From Aquisalimonas sp. (GTDB lineage Bacteria > Pseudomonadota > Gammaproteobacteria > Nitrococcales > Aquisalimonadaceae), in assembly GCA_007127625.1 (NCBI GenBank), contig SKYZ01000069.1, positions 1-5,955 of the forward strand: a stretch of 5,955 nucleotides of DNA, written 5' to 3'. Positions within the stretch are counted from its first letter, which is position 1, and every line of letters starts with the position of its first letter. Under the pieces are notes generated by a model. The model made no database searches. It had not been told where the DNA came from and worked only from the letters and a program-made list of their open reading frames with translations. Positions 1 through 5,955 of the stretch are shown piece after piece. A program made the translations under genes and the position numbers.

Positions 1-12
1 AGCCTCTACCGG

Positions 13-30
13 GCGGGCTCAACGGCCCGC
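13..30. repeat. Short inverted repeat near the window edge
   Basis: GCGGGC, a 6-nt loop, then GCCCGC gives a 6-bp GC-only stem. Neither strand has a T-run beside it. With the hairpin at 78-101 it makes the stretch after ureG rich in folding potential, as in interspersed intergenic repeats. The stem is short enough to occur by chance in DNA this GC-rich. Confidence 0.25.
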
Positions 31-77
31 TGGGTCCCTCTCGCAATTTCATGGCCGCCTCCATGCCACCAATCCCA

Positions 78-101
78 AGCGACCAGGCTTCGCCTGGCGC
101 T
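78..101. repeat. Inverted repeat downstream of ureG
   Basis: AGCG-A-CCAGGC, a 3-nt loop TTC, then GCCTGGCGCT forms a 10-bp stem with one bulged A, about 60 nt past the ureG stop. Read in the direction of ureG it is followed by TTGGGATTGG, with no run of T. It is therefore not a typical intrinsic terminator, though it could mark or protect the 3' end of the operon transcript. The surrounding 1-161 region shows no supportable gene. Confidence 0.4.
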
Positions 102-161
102 CCTGAAGGTCCGCCCTACGCGAAGTGCTACGGCGGATTCGGCGGGATTGTCGTGCAGACG

Positions 162-791
<630 letters not shown>

Positions 792-799
792 GGTGTGTT

Positions 800-804
800 C
801 CTCC
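800..804 (-). promoter_or_regulatory. Ribosome binding site of ureG
   Basis: GGAGG (in GGAGGAA) lies 8 nt upstream of the ureG ATG on the minus strand and just downstream of the REP pair. ureG therefore has its own strong initiation site despite its distance from ureF. Confidence 0.75.
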
Positions 805-817
805 GTTTGACCTGTCT

Positions 818-893
818 GTGGGAGCGACGTCAGTCGCGATATTCATTCCAGAGCTCTGGAGTCCACGGCCTTTGCGACTGACGTCGCTCCCAC
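818..893. repeat. Inverted pair of REP-like palindromes between ureF and ureG
   Basis: Two 20-nt arms are exact reverse complements: GTGGGAGCGACGTCAGTCGC at 818-837 and its complement at 874-893, with a 36-nt spacer. Each arm contains its own small stem (GCGAC, loop GTCA, GTCGC; 824-837 on the left). The left arm is followed by GA, giving the GTGGGAGC...GCGA layout of Pseudomonas-type REP elements. A facing pair like this is a BIME-style unit, of the sort thought to be spread by REP-associated tyrosine transposases. It fills most of the ureF-ureG gap, the only large gap in the operon. No T-run follows on either strand, so it is not an intrinsic terminator. In the transcript it could form a long hairpin ending about 13 nt before the ureG Shine-Dalgarno. 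Genome-wide copy number cannot be seen here. Confidence 0.8.
847..860. repeat. 14-nt perfect palindrome in the REP-pair spacer
   Basis: TCCAGAGCTCTGGA is its own reverse complement and sits near the centre of the spacer between the two REP arms. Together with the arms it gives a three-part palindromic layout (arm, central palindrome, arm). It is most simply part of the same repeat unit; a protein-binding site is possible but unsupported. Confidence 0.6.
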
Positions 894-905
894 GGGAAAC
901 CAGAA

Positions 906-1592
906 TCAACTCCGGAACAGCCGGGAGTACTGGGTCTCGTGCAGGCTGGAGGCGATGGCCACGCCGGGCGCTGTGCCTCCAATCTCGTCGTCGTCCAGCT
1001 GCAGCCCCGTGGCGGCCGCCTCGCCAATGGGTGCCGCCAGTTCCAGCAGCAGCCGCTGCCCGGCCGTCTGCCCCAGGGGCACCAGCTTGATGGCCGCAGC
1101 CACCTGGTTCTCGCACCAGGCCCACAGGTACGCCTCGGCGCCCTCGGCCAGCGGGATGTCCCATCGCGCCAGGGCCAGGGCGTAGAGGGCCGCCCAACTG
1201 GTCTCGGTGGCACCGGCCCAGGATTCGGCCTCCGGAATGCCCAACTCATTCAATAGCCGCGCCAGGGCGCGACCCATGTGCCGGTCCTCCGCCACCAGTT
1301 CCGCTGTCTCCCGGCTGGCCCGTAGCCAGTGGCTGTAATGCACCACGCCGGTGCGGTCATCCCGGCGCCAGCAGTGGTGCAACCGCGCCAGCAAGGGGAC
1401 ATCCACCCGCCCCAGCGTGTGCCGGAGCTGGCCCCGCAACCAGTCGGCCAGGCCATCGGCGTCACGAACGCAGCCCGCCTCGATGGCATACTCCAGCCCG
1501 CCCGAGTAACTGTAGGCGCCCACCGGAAGGGTCGGGCTCATGAGCTGCCAGAGCCGCCGCCGTGCGAGACCGGGATCAGTGGTGGTGGTCAT
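906..1592 (-). CDS. ureF: Urease accessory protein UreF
   Basis: UreF (228 aa) joins UreD and UreG in the activation complex, where it is thought to control UreG GTPase activity and help carry nickel towards the apoenzyme. Family motifs are complete: [18 protein letters not shown] (17-34), [19 protein letters not shown] (about 88-106), [19 protein letters not shown] (about 154-172), TAGQRLL, and a C-terminal [14 protein letters not shown] typical of full-length UreF. The ATG at 1592 was chosen because the reading frame upstream of it (open to 1724) encodes Thr/Trp/Ser-rich sequence unlike UreF and lies over ureE. No strong Shine-Dalgarno is visible (CGGACATCACC before the ATG), so translation probably depends on ribosomes finishing ureE 17 nt inside ureF. 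A 114-nt gap with REP-like repeats separates it from ureG. Confidence 0.96.
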   Translation of the reverse strand: MTTTTDPGLARRRLWQLMSPTLPVGAYSYSGGLEYAIEAGCVRDADGLADWLRGQLRHTLGRVDVPLLARLHHCWRRDDRTGVVHYSHWLRASRETAELVAEDRHMGRALARLLNELGIPEAESWAGATETSWAALYALALARWDIPLAEGAEAYLWAWCENQVAAAIKLVPLGQTAGQRLLLELAAPIGEAAATGLQLDDDEIGGTAPGVAIASSLHETQYSRLFRS

Positions 1593-2031
1593 GGTGATGT
1601 CCGTGTCCGTGACCGCCGCCGTAGGCACCGGCTTCCGGCTCGAAGGGAGCCTGCTCGGCGAGTGGCTCCACACCCAGGCCGCGGACCATGTCGTCCAGCA
1701 CGTGGTCGTGGCGGTAGCGGGCAAAGCCGTGCCCGATCTGCAGCGGCACGTGCCGATTGCCCAGGTGGTAGCTCACCCGCGCCAGCAGGGTGGCATCCGT
1801 GCAGTGCACGGTGCTCACCGACTCGTCGGCGGCCTCCACCCGCACGATCCGGCCACCCTCGGCGCGCAGACAGTCACCGTCGCGCAGGATCAGCCCCCGC
1901 TCCAGAAACACGCCCACTTCCGTGCCGTCGTCCAGCGCGGCACGGAAGCGGCTCTTCTGGCGGGTATCAAACGGGAGCCGGAGCACGCCGTCGCTCGGCG
2001 CAGCAGAAACCCGTTCCGTCAGTTGCAGCAT
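1576..2031 (-). CDS. ureE: Urease accessory protein UreE, nickel metallochaperone
   Basis: UreE (151 aa) is the cytoplasmic dimeric metallochaperone that binds Ni2+ and delivers it to UreG and the urease activation complex. The N-terminal peptide-binding domain is about residues 1-75. The metal-binding domain has [10 protein letters not shown] with H94, equivalent to the conserved interface His (H96 of Klebsiella UreE), and [11 protein letters not shown] with H108 and H110. The protein ends in a His-rich tail [12 protein letters not shown], with eight His among the last eleven residues, which adds nickel storage or capture capacity; tail length varies widely among UreE proteins. The start at 2031 is set by the Shine-Dalgarno and by the family start MLQLTERV. 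The gene's 3' end overlaps ureF by 17 nt: the ureF ATG lies inside the His-tail codons. Confidence 0.96.
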   Translation of the reverse strand: MLQLTERVSAAPSDGVLRLPFDTRQKSRFRAALDDGTEVGVFLERGLILRDGDCLRAEGGRIVRVEAADESVSTVHCTDATLLARVSYHLGNRHVPLQIGHGFARYRHDHVLDDMVRGLGVEPLAEQAPFEPEAGAYGGGHGHGHHHDHHH

Positions 2032-2037
2032 ATCGCG

Positions 2038-2043
2038 CTCCTC
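2038..2043 (-). promoter_or_regulatory. Ribosome binding site of ureE
   Basis: GAGGAG lies 6 nt upstream of the ureE ATG on the minus strand and overlaps the ureC TGA (2042-2044). It fixes the ureE start at 2031, although the frame is open back to 2124 within ureC. Confidence 0.7.
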
Positions 2044-3748
2044 AGAACAGGAAGTAACGCTGCGCCAGGGGCAGCTCCGCCATGGGCTCGCAGGTAAGCA
2101 GCTCGCCGTCGGCGCGGACCTCATACGTCTCAGGGTCCACCTCCATGTGGGGCTGCCAGTTGTTGAGGATCAGATCCTTCTTCTTCACGCTGCGACAGCC
2201 CTTCACGGCCACCAGCCGCCGCTGCAGCCCGAGCTGCCCGCCGATGCCGGCATCCAGTGAAGCCTGGGAGACGAAGCTCACGGAGGTCTCCCGCATGGCG
2301 CGGCCATAGCTGCCGAACATGGGTCGGTAGTGCACCGGCTGTGGCGTGGGGATGGAGGCGTTTGGATCCCCCATGGGCGCGCTGGCAATGAAGCCGCCCT
2401 TGATGATCAGCGCCGGCTTGACCCCGAAGAAGACCGGGTTCCAGAGTACGATGTCGGCGAGCTTGCCCGGCTCCAGCGAACCCACCTCGTGGGCGATGCC
2501 GTGGGCCAGCGCCGGGTTGATGGTGTACTTGGCGATGTAGCGCCGGGCGCGGTAGTTGTCGTCGTCGCCGCTGTCCTGCTGCAGCGCGCCGCGCTGGACC
2601 TTCATCTTGTGCGCCGTCTGCCAGGTGCGGATAATGCTCTCGCCCACCCGGCCCATGGCCTGGGAGTCCGAGGCGATCACCGAGAACGCACCCAGATCGT
2701 GCAGGATATCCTCGGCGGCGATGGTCTCCCGCCGGATGCGGCTCTCGGCGAAGGCCACGTCCTCCGGGATGCGCGGGTCCAGGTGGTGGCACACCATGAG
2801 CATGTCCAGGTGCTCGTCGATGGTGTTGGTGGTGAAGGGCCGCGTCGGGTTGGTGCTGGACGGCAGCACGTTGGCGTTGCCGCAGACCTTGATGATGTCG
2901 GGCGCGTGACCGCCGCCGGCGCCTTCCGTGTGGTAGGTGTGGATGGTGCGGTCCTTGAACGCCGCTACGGTGTCCTCGACGAAACCGGACTCGTTCAGGG
3001 TGTCGGTGTGGATGCACACCTGCACGTCGAAGCGGTCGGCCACGGACAAGGCACAATCGATAGCCGCCGGCGTCGTGCCCCAGTCCTCGTGGAGCTTGAG
3101 CCCGAGGGCACCCGCCTCGATCTGCTCATCCAACGCCTCGGGAAGACTGCCGTTGCCCTTGCCCAGGAACCCGAGGTTCATGGGAAACGACTCAGCAGCC
3201 TGCAGCATGCGGTGGATATTCCAGGCCCCCGGCGTACAGGTAGTCGCGTTGGTGCCGGTGGCCGGCCCGGTGCCGCCCCCGATCATGGTGGTGATGCCGG
3301 AGGTGAGCGCCTCCTCGATCTGCTGCGGGCAGACGAAGTGGATATGGGCGTCGATGCCGCCGGCGGTGACGATCTTGCCCTCGGCGGCGATGGCCTCCGT
3401 GCCGGGGCCGACGACGATATCCACGTTGGGCTGGGTGTCCGGATTGCCGGCCTTGCCGATGGCGTGAATGCGGCCGTTCTTGATGCCGATGTCCGCCTTC
3501 ACCACGCCCCAGTGATCCAGTATCAGGGCATTGGTGATGACCGTGTCCACCACGTCCCTGCCGGTGCGCTGGCTCTGGCCCATACCGTCGCGGATGACTT
3601 TGCCGCCACCGAACTTCACCTCGTCGCCGTAGACGGTGTGGTCGCGCTCGACGCGAATGAGCAGCTCGGTATCGCCCAGGCACACCCGGTCGCCGGTGGT
3701 GGGGCCGAACATGTCGGCGTAGGCGGTGCGGGAGATGGTATTGCTCAT
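2042..3748 (-). CDS. ureC: Urease alpha (catalytic) subunit UreC
   Basis: The catalytic subunit, 568 aa, full length for the family. It hydrolyses urea to ammonia and carbamate at a dinuclear nickel centre in an amidohydrolase-type barrel. All ligands are visible: H135 and H137 (AHIH), K218 (the lysine carbamylated by CO2, in GLKLHEDWG), H247 (CIHTDTLNE), H273 ([14 protein letters not shown]) and D361 ([12 protein letters not shown]). The substrate-binding H220 and the active-site flap MVCHHLD, with C320 and catalytic H321, are present too. Numbering runs one higher than the Klebsiella enzyme. The typical start [19 protein letters not shown] and end [10 protein letters not shown] show it is intact. 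The ATG overlaps the ureB TGA (ATGA), with GGAGG (3756-3760) 7 nt upstream inside ureB. The ureE ATG follows the stop after 10 nt. Nothing suggests inactivation. Confidence 0.99.
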   Translation of the reverse strand: MSNTISRTAYADMFGPTTGDRVCLGDTELLIRVERDHTVYGDEVKFGGGKVIRDGMGQSQRTGRDVVDTVITNALILDHWGVVKADIGIKNGRIHAIGKAGNPDTQPNVDIVVGPGTEAIAAEGKIVTAGGIDAHIHFVCPQQIEEALTSGITTMIGGGTGPATGTNATTCTPGAWNIHRMLQAAESFPMNLGFLGKGNGSLPEALDEQIEAGALGLKLHEDWGTTPAAIDCALSVADRFDVQVCIHTDTLNESGFVEDTVAAFKDRTIHTYHTEGAGGGHAPDIIKVCGNANVLPSSTNPTRPFTTNTIDEHLDMLMVCHHLDPRIPEDVAFAESRIRRETIAAEDILHDLGAFSVIASDSQAMGRVGESIIRTWQTAHKMKVQRGALQQDSGDDDNYRARRYIAKYTINPALAHGIAHEVGSLEPGKLADIVLWNPVFFGVKPALIIKGGFIASAPMGDPNASIPTPQPVHYRPMFGSYGRAMRETSVSFVSQASLDAGIGGQLGLQRRLVAVKGCRSVKKKDLILNNWQPHMEVDPETYEVRADGELLTCEPMAELPLAQRYFLF

Positions 3749-4065
3749 GCCTTGCCCTCCGTCAGCGATCCCATGACGCGACCCTTGAAGCCGTAGACGA
3801 TCCGGTCACCGGCGTAGCTCACCAGTTGCACTGTGCGCTCCTGGCCGGGCTCGAAGCGCACGGCGGTGCCGGCGGGAATGTCCAGCCGAAAGCCGCGGGC
3901 TGCCTCACGGTCGAAGGTCAGCGCGTCGTTGACCTCATGGAAGTGATAGTGCGAGCCCACCTGCACGGGCCGATCGCCGGTATTGGTGACGGTCACCGAG
4001 GTGGTGTCGCGCCCCTCGTTCAGTGTGATGTCACCGTCTGCGGGCAGAATCTCTCCGGGAATCAT
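3745..4065 (-). CDS. ureB: Urease beta subunit UreB
   Basis: The beta subunit of cytoplasmic urease, 106 aa, within the normal range for a stand-alone UreB. The hallmark start [13 protein letters not shown] (1-13) is present, followed by [19 protein letters not shown] (28-46), [21 protein letters not shown] (about 62-82) and the C-terminal [10 protein letters not shown]. UreB stabilises the trimer and the UreC active-site flap and supplies no nickel ligand. In GSHYHFxEVN the variable residue is His here (H43), where Ala or Phe is seen in well-studied enzymes. The ATG at 4065 was preferred because it gives the conserved MIPGE start with GAGGAGG 5 nt upstream. Its TGA overlaps the ureC ATG in an ATGA junction, so ureB and ureC are likely coupled. 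Confidence 0.97.
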   Translation of the reverse strand: MIPGEILPADGDITLNEGRDTTSVTVTNTGDRPVQVGSHYHFHEVNDALTFDREAARGFRLDIPAGTAVRFEPGQERTVQLVSYAGDRIVYGFKGRVMGSLTEGKA

Positions 4066-4070
4066 GGCGG

Positions 4071-4077
4071 CCTCCTC
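4071..4077 (-). promoter_or_regulatory. Ribosome binding site of ureB
   Basis: GAGGAGG lies 5 nt upstream of the ureB ATG on the minus strand and overlaps the TGA of ureA (4076-4078). It supports the start at 4065 over an in-frame ATG at 4092 that would add nine residues. Confidence 0.75.
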
Positions 4078-4378
4078 AGCGGATGGGTTCATGGACGGTG
4101 ACGAGCTTCACGCCGTCCGGGAAGGTGACTTCCACCTGGACGTCCGGAATCATCTCCGGCACCCCGTCCATGACGTCCTCGCGGGTCAGCACCTCGCCGC
4201 CCAGGCTCATGAGGTCGGCAACGCTCTTGCCTTCCCGGGCGCCCTCCATGATGGCGGCGGAGATCATGGCCTTGGCCTCGGGGTAGTTCAGCTTCAAACC
4301 CTTGGCCTGGCGCCGCTCGGCGAGCAGCGCGGCGGTGAACAGCAGCAGCTTGTCTTTCTCTCGTGGCGTGAGTTCCAT
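4076..4378 (-). CDS. ureA: Urease gamma subunit UreA
   Basis: The smallest structural subunit of urease, 100 aa, the usual length for a stand-alone bacterial gamma subunit. It begins [20 protein letters not shown] and carries the family signatures [13 protein letters not shown] (about 27-39), [13 protein letters not shown] (45-57), [18 protein letters not shown] (72-89) and a C-terminal [10 protein letters not shown]. It packs with UreB and UreC into the (alpha-beta-gamma)3 enzyme and holds no active-site residues. A stand-alone gamma subunit separates this enzyme from the Helicobacter gamma-beta fusion. The ATG was chosen because a strong GGAGGAG precedes it and because it matches the family N-terminus; a longer frame to 4531 would add 51 residues of Arg/Cys-rich sequence overlapping ureD. 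Its TGA is 10 nt before the ureB ATG and overlaps the ureB Shine-Dalgarno, which favours coupled translation. Confidence 0.97.
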   Translation of the reverse strand: MELTPREKDKLLLFTAALLAERRQAKGLKLNYPEAKAMISAAIMEGAREGKSVADLMSLGGEVLTREDVMDGVPEMIPDVQVEVTFPDGVKLVTVHEPIR

Positions 4379-4382
4379 TGGA

Positions 4383-4389
4383 CTCCTCC
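4383..4389 (-). promoter_or_regulatory. Ribosome binding site of ureA
   Basis: GGAGGAG lies 4 nt upstream of the ureA ATG on the minus strand, between the ureD stop (4398-4400) and ureA. It fixes the start at 4378, even though the frame is open up to 4531 inside ureD. Confidence 0.75.
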
Positions 4390-4397
4390 GGAGTGAT

Positions 4398-5261
4398 TCA
4401 GGTCTTCCAGATGCGGGGTGACACGGGCGTTCGCCCCATGACGGGTTCGCGCAGGCACGCCCAGGCCTGTTCCAGGACACGGCGGATCGCCTCGGCACCA
4501 GGCCCAAGGCAGCGCAGCAGCAACACGTCACCGATGCGGGTCACCCCGAGATGCAGCCCCGGCGGCACGGTGACCGCCTCGCGCAGCGTGGCCTCGAGCC
4601 CCTCCGACGCCGGGGTCACCACCAGGGCACCCAGGGCCGGGTGGCCGCCGAGACCCCAGGGTCGTGTCAGGAGCGGATCGCCGTGGACGAGGTTGAGGCG
4701 TTCATGGAGGACGCAGGTGCCCTCGCGCTCGATCACCAGATCCTGCAGGCAGTCGCCCTGCTCGAAGTGATCGCCGCTGCCCGGGCGGCCCAGGCAGAGG
4801 ATGTCCCAGGTACACAGGCGTGCGTCGGCACCGAGCCGGAAGCGATTATGCAGCGCGGTCCTGGAGCGGCCATGGAGGATGGTCTCCACGGGCAGGAACT
4901 CCAGCGCTGCACCGGTTGCGACATCGAACGTCTGCGCCTGATAGGCCACGGGCCCGGCGCTGCGGTAGAACTTGGCCGCGGCGGGGGTGGTCAGCAGCGC
5001 ACTGGCCCCCTCATCCACGGTGACATCCAGGCACAGGCGGTCGCCACCAACCACGCCGCCCGGCGGGTGGATGATGTAGCTGTGGCAGACGTCACCCTCC
5101 GGGTGAAAACTGCGCTGGACCAGCAACGGACCCTGGTGCCTGCGGCGGGCCAGCACGGTGCGGCGCCCCCTGAACTGGTACCCCAGTTGCAGATGGCCGA
5201 GCCAGCCGGCAGCCATGTCGGATGCGGCCGCGTCCATCGTCTGCGCCGGGACGGCAACCAC
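4398..5261 (-). CDS. ureD: Urease accessory protein UreD (UreH family)
   Basis: UreD (287 aa from this start) is the scaffold chaperone that docks on the UreABC apoenzyme and recruits UreF and UreG for nickel insertion in the cytoplasm. The family pattern runs through the sequence: [19 protein letters not shown] (about 32-50), [10 protein letters not shown] (65-74), [11 protein letters not shown] (91-101) and LEFLPVETI (119-127). The last is usually LPQETI, so V replaces the common Q. The start is uncertain. A GTG at 5261 sits 2 nt after the ureJ stop with only a weak GGCGG-like Shine-Dalgarno, which suggests translational coupling. In-frame ATGs at residue 9 (5237) and residue 16 (5216) have no better site, and homology to the family begins around W20. 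The gene is followed after 19 nt by ureA. Function is secure; the first 15 residues are not. Confidence 0.93.
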   Translation of the reverse strand: MVAVPAQTMDAAASDMAAGWLGHLQLGYQFRGRRTVLARRRHQGPLLVQRSFHPEGDVCHSYIIHPPGGVVGGDRLCLDVTVDEGASALLTTPAAAKFYRSAGPVAYQAQTFDVATGAALEFLPVETILHGRSRTALHNRFRLGADARLCTWDILCLGRPGSGDHFEQGDCLQDLVIEREGTCVLHERLNLVHGDPLLTRPWGLGGHPALGALVVTPASEGLEATLREAVTVPPGLHLGVTRIGDVLLLRCLGPGAEAIRRVLEQAWACLREPVMGRTPVSPRIWKT

Positions 5262-5263
5262 GT

Positions 5264-5842
5264 TTACACCGCCACGAGCAGGTAGACAGCGGAAGCCACC
5301 AGCACGCCGCCGGTCAGTCTCTCCGCCGGCCGCAGCAGGCCGCCGCGGGCCGCGGCGGCTGCAAGGGCGGCTCCGGCGCTCATGAGGAGCACCGTCGCCA
5401 GGGCGAACCCGCTCATGAAGGCAGCCGCGGACAGACCAGCGGCCGTTTCCGCCCCGTGGGCGTGGCCGTGGAACACCGCGAACACCCCGGCCAGCCCGGA
5501 TGCTGCGAGCAACGGCAGGCGACGGGCACCGAAAACCAGGACACCGGTGATTGCCAGAGACGCAAGGATGCCGAACTCCACCGCCGGCAGGGCCCCCTGG
5601 GCTAGCCCGACTCCGAAACCGGCCAGAACGGCAACCAGGAAGGACACTGCGACAATGGCAGCCTGGCGCAGACTGGAGTGCCGGGCGGCCCAGAAACCGA
5701 TACCGGTCATGGCAAGCAGATGGTCCAGCCCCAGGAGGGGATGCACGAATCCGGCGCCGAAACCGCCATGTCCGTGGCCGGGATGGGCGAGCGCGGCGGC
5801 TGGCAACCCCAGCAGCAGTAGAGCGAGCGTTAGTTGACGCAT
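5264..5842 (-). CDS. ureJ: HupE/UreJ family nickel-permease-like membrane protein
   Basis: A predicted integral membrane protein of 192 aa, very likely a nickel importer feeding urease. The N-terminus is a clear signal peptide (about residues 1-19, cleavage after ALA), and the mature protein would begin HPGHGHGG, a His-rich, potentially metal-binding end facing the periplasm. The family signature HPLLGLDH (H34, P35, D40, H41) and a second His cluster FHGHAHG (H125, H127, H129) are both present. About six hydrophobic segments are visible, roughly at residues 32-52, 60-82, 86-106, 109-126, 133-165 and 170-192. HupE/UreJ proteins of about 190-200 aa are known beside [NiFe] hydrogenase and urease genes; the urease context favours the name ureJ over hupE. 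It is the first gene of the operon, and its TAA lies 2 nt before the ureD GTG. Transport function is inferred from the family; cobalt is a less likely substrate. Confidence 0.85.
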   Translation of the reverse strand: MRQLTLALLLLGLPAAALAHPGHGHGGFGAGFVHPLLGLDHLLAMTGIGFWAARHSSLRQAAIVAVSFLVAVLAGFGVGLAQGALPAVEFGILASLAITGVLVFGARRLPLLAASGLAGVFAVFHGHAHGAETAAGLSAAAFMSGFALATVLLMSAGAALAAAAARGGLLRPAERLTGGVLVASAVYLLVAV

Positions 5843-5848
5843 GATGAA

Positions 5849-5853
5849 CTCCT
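5849..5853 (-). promoter_or_regulatory. Ribosome binding site of ureJ
   Basis: AGGAG lies 6 nt upstream of the ATG at 5842-5840 on the minus strand. It decides the start of ureJ: the reading frame stays open upstream to 5911, but only the ATG at 5842 has a Shine-Dalgarno and is followed directly by a signal peptide. Confidence 0.7.
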
Positions 5854-5884
5854 GTTGCCGAATCACGAGAATCAGGTGTGTGAA

Positions 5885-5907
5885 GCCATCCGGCGAGCCC
5901 GAACGGC
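5885..5907 (-). promoter_or_regulatory. 5'-UTR stem-loop ahead of ureJ
   Basis: On the minus strand, GCCGTTCGG, a 5-nt loop GCTCG, and CCGGATGGC can form a 9-bp RNA stem with seven Watson-Crick pairs and two G-U wobbles. It would lie about 10 nt downstream of the start site predicted from the sigma-54 motif and well upstream of the ureJ Shine-Dalgarno. No T-run follows it (the next bases are TTCACACACC), so it is not an intrinsic terminator. It could protect the 5' end of the transcript. It is too small to be a recognised riboswitch, and it could be chance in GC-rich DNA. Confidence 0.3.
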
Positions 5908-5927
5908 GCAAACCTGCCCGGTGATGG

Positions 5928-5943
5928 TGCAGAAGGTATGCCA
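5928..5943 (-). promoter_or_regulatory. Candidate sigma-54 (RpoN) promoter of the ure operon
   Basis: The minus strand reads TGGCATACCTTCTGCA, which fits the -24/-12 consensus TGGCACG-N4-TTGCW. The invariant GG and GC are separated by exactly 10 nt, and about 9 of the 12 defined consensus positions match. Transcription would start near 5917, giving a leader of about 75 nt before the ureJ ATG at 5842. I see no convincing sigma-70 -35/-10 pair in the same 113 nt. Sigma-54 plus NtrC control of urease and urea uptake is known in other proteobacteria, so the motif makes biological sense. NtrC sites normally lie about 100 nt or more upstream, which would be outside the window. The call rests on one motif match. 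Confidence 0.6.
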
Positions 5944-5955
5944 GGAAGGAAAAAG

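Noticed and set aside
818..893. REP-pair hairpin as an intrinsic terminator between ureF and ureG
   Set aside because: The minus-strand sequence after the stem is AGACAGGTCAAACGG, with no run of T; termination here would also cut ureG off from a complex it must work in.
2330..3796. Long open frame (488 codons) on the plus strand opposite ureC
   Set aside because: It is the antisense shadow of ureC in GC-rich DNA. Its translation is Val/Gly/Asp/Ala-rich with no recognisable domain, while the ureC frame matches its family along the whole length.
5843..5911. Longer ureJ start at 5911, adding 23 residues
   Set aside because: The extension runs through the predicted 5'-UTR, lacks a Shine-Dalgarno and would bury the signal peptide; the ATG at 5842 has AGGAG and a signal peptide directly after it.
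5843..5927. Nickel/cobalt riboswitch in the ureJ leader
   Set aside because: The leader is only about 75 nt with one small stem; the multi-helix junction of known nickel/cobalt riboswitches is not visible.
5951..5955. T-run (CTTTTT on the minus strand) at the right edge as the tail of an upstream gene's terminator
   Set aside because: Any stem would lie outside the window, so five bases at the edge cannot support the call.

Overview
The window holds one complete urease gene cluster, entirely on the minus strand. It reads from right to left as ureJ(hupE)-ureD-ureA-ureB-ureC-ureE-ureF-ureG. The DNA is visibly GC-rich and codons mostly end in G or C. Separate ureA and ureB genes, the ureDABCEFG order and REP-type palindromes of the GTGGGAGC...GCGA class all point to a gammaproteobacterium. 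A halophilic or alkaliphilic lineage such as Ectothiorhodospiraceae or Halomonas is plausible, but that is a guess from style and not a demonstrated assignment.

Layout, in the direction of transcription. Bases 5955-5843 are a leader with a good sigma-54-type promoter match (GG-N10-GC, 5928-5943) and a small 5'-UTR stem-loop. ureJ (5842-5264) encodes a HupE/UreJ membrane protein with a signal peptide and a His-rich mature N-terminus, a likely nickel importer. ureD (5261-4398) starts 2 nt after the ureJ stop. The structural genes follow: ureA (gamma, 100 aa), ureB (beta, 106 aa) and ureC (alpha, 568 aa), with junctions of 19, 10 and -4 nt. Then come ureE (nickel donor with a His-rich tail), ureF (overlapping ureE by 17 nt) and ureG (the GTPase). 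The only sizeable gap inside the cluster, 114 nt between ureF and ureG, carries a pair of inverted REP-like palindromes. Bases 161-1, beyond ureG, contain two short inverted repeats but no gene I can support.

How the genes fit together: UreJ would bring Ni2+ into the cell. UreE would bind it and hand it to UreG. The UreD-UreF-UreG complex would drive GTP-dependent insertion of two nickel ions at the carbamylated lysine of UreC. The (UreABC)3 enzyme hydrolyses urea to ammonia and carbamate. The sigma-54 motif suggests nitrogen-limitation (NtrC-type) control.

All eight proteins look intact, and every UreC nickel ligand and catalytic residue I could check is present. I found no previously undescribed system here. 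The points worth a second look are the promoter, the REP insertion inside the operon, the ureE/ureF coding overlap and the ureJ-ureD coupling.
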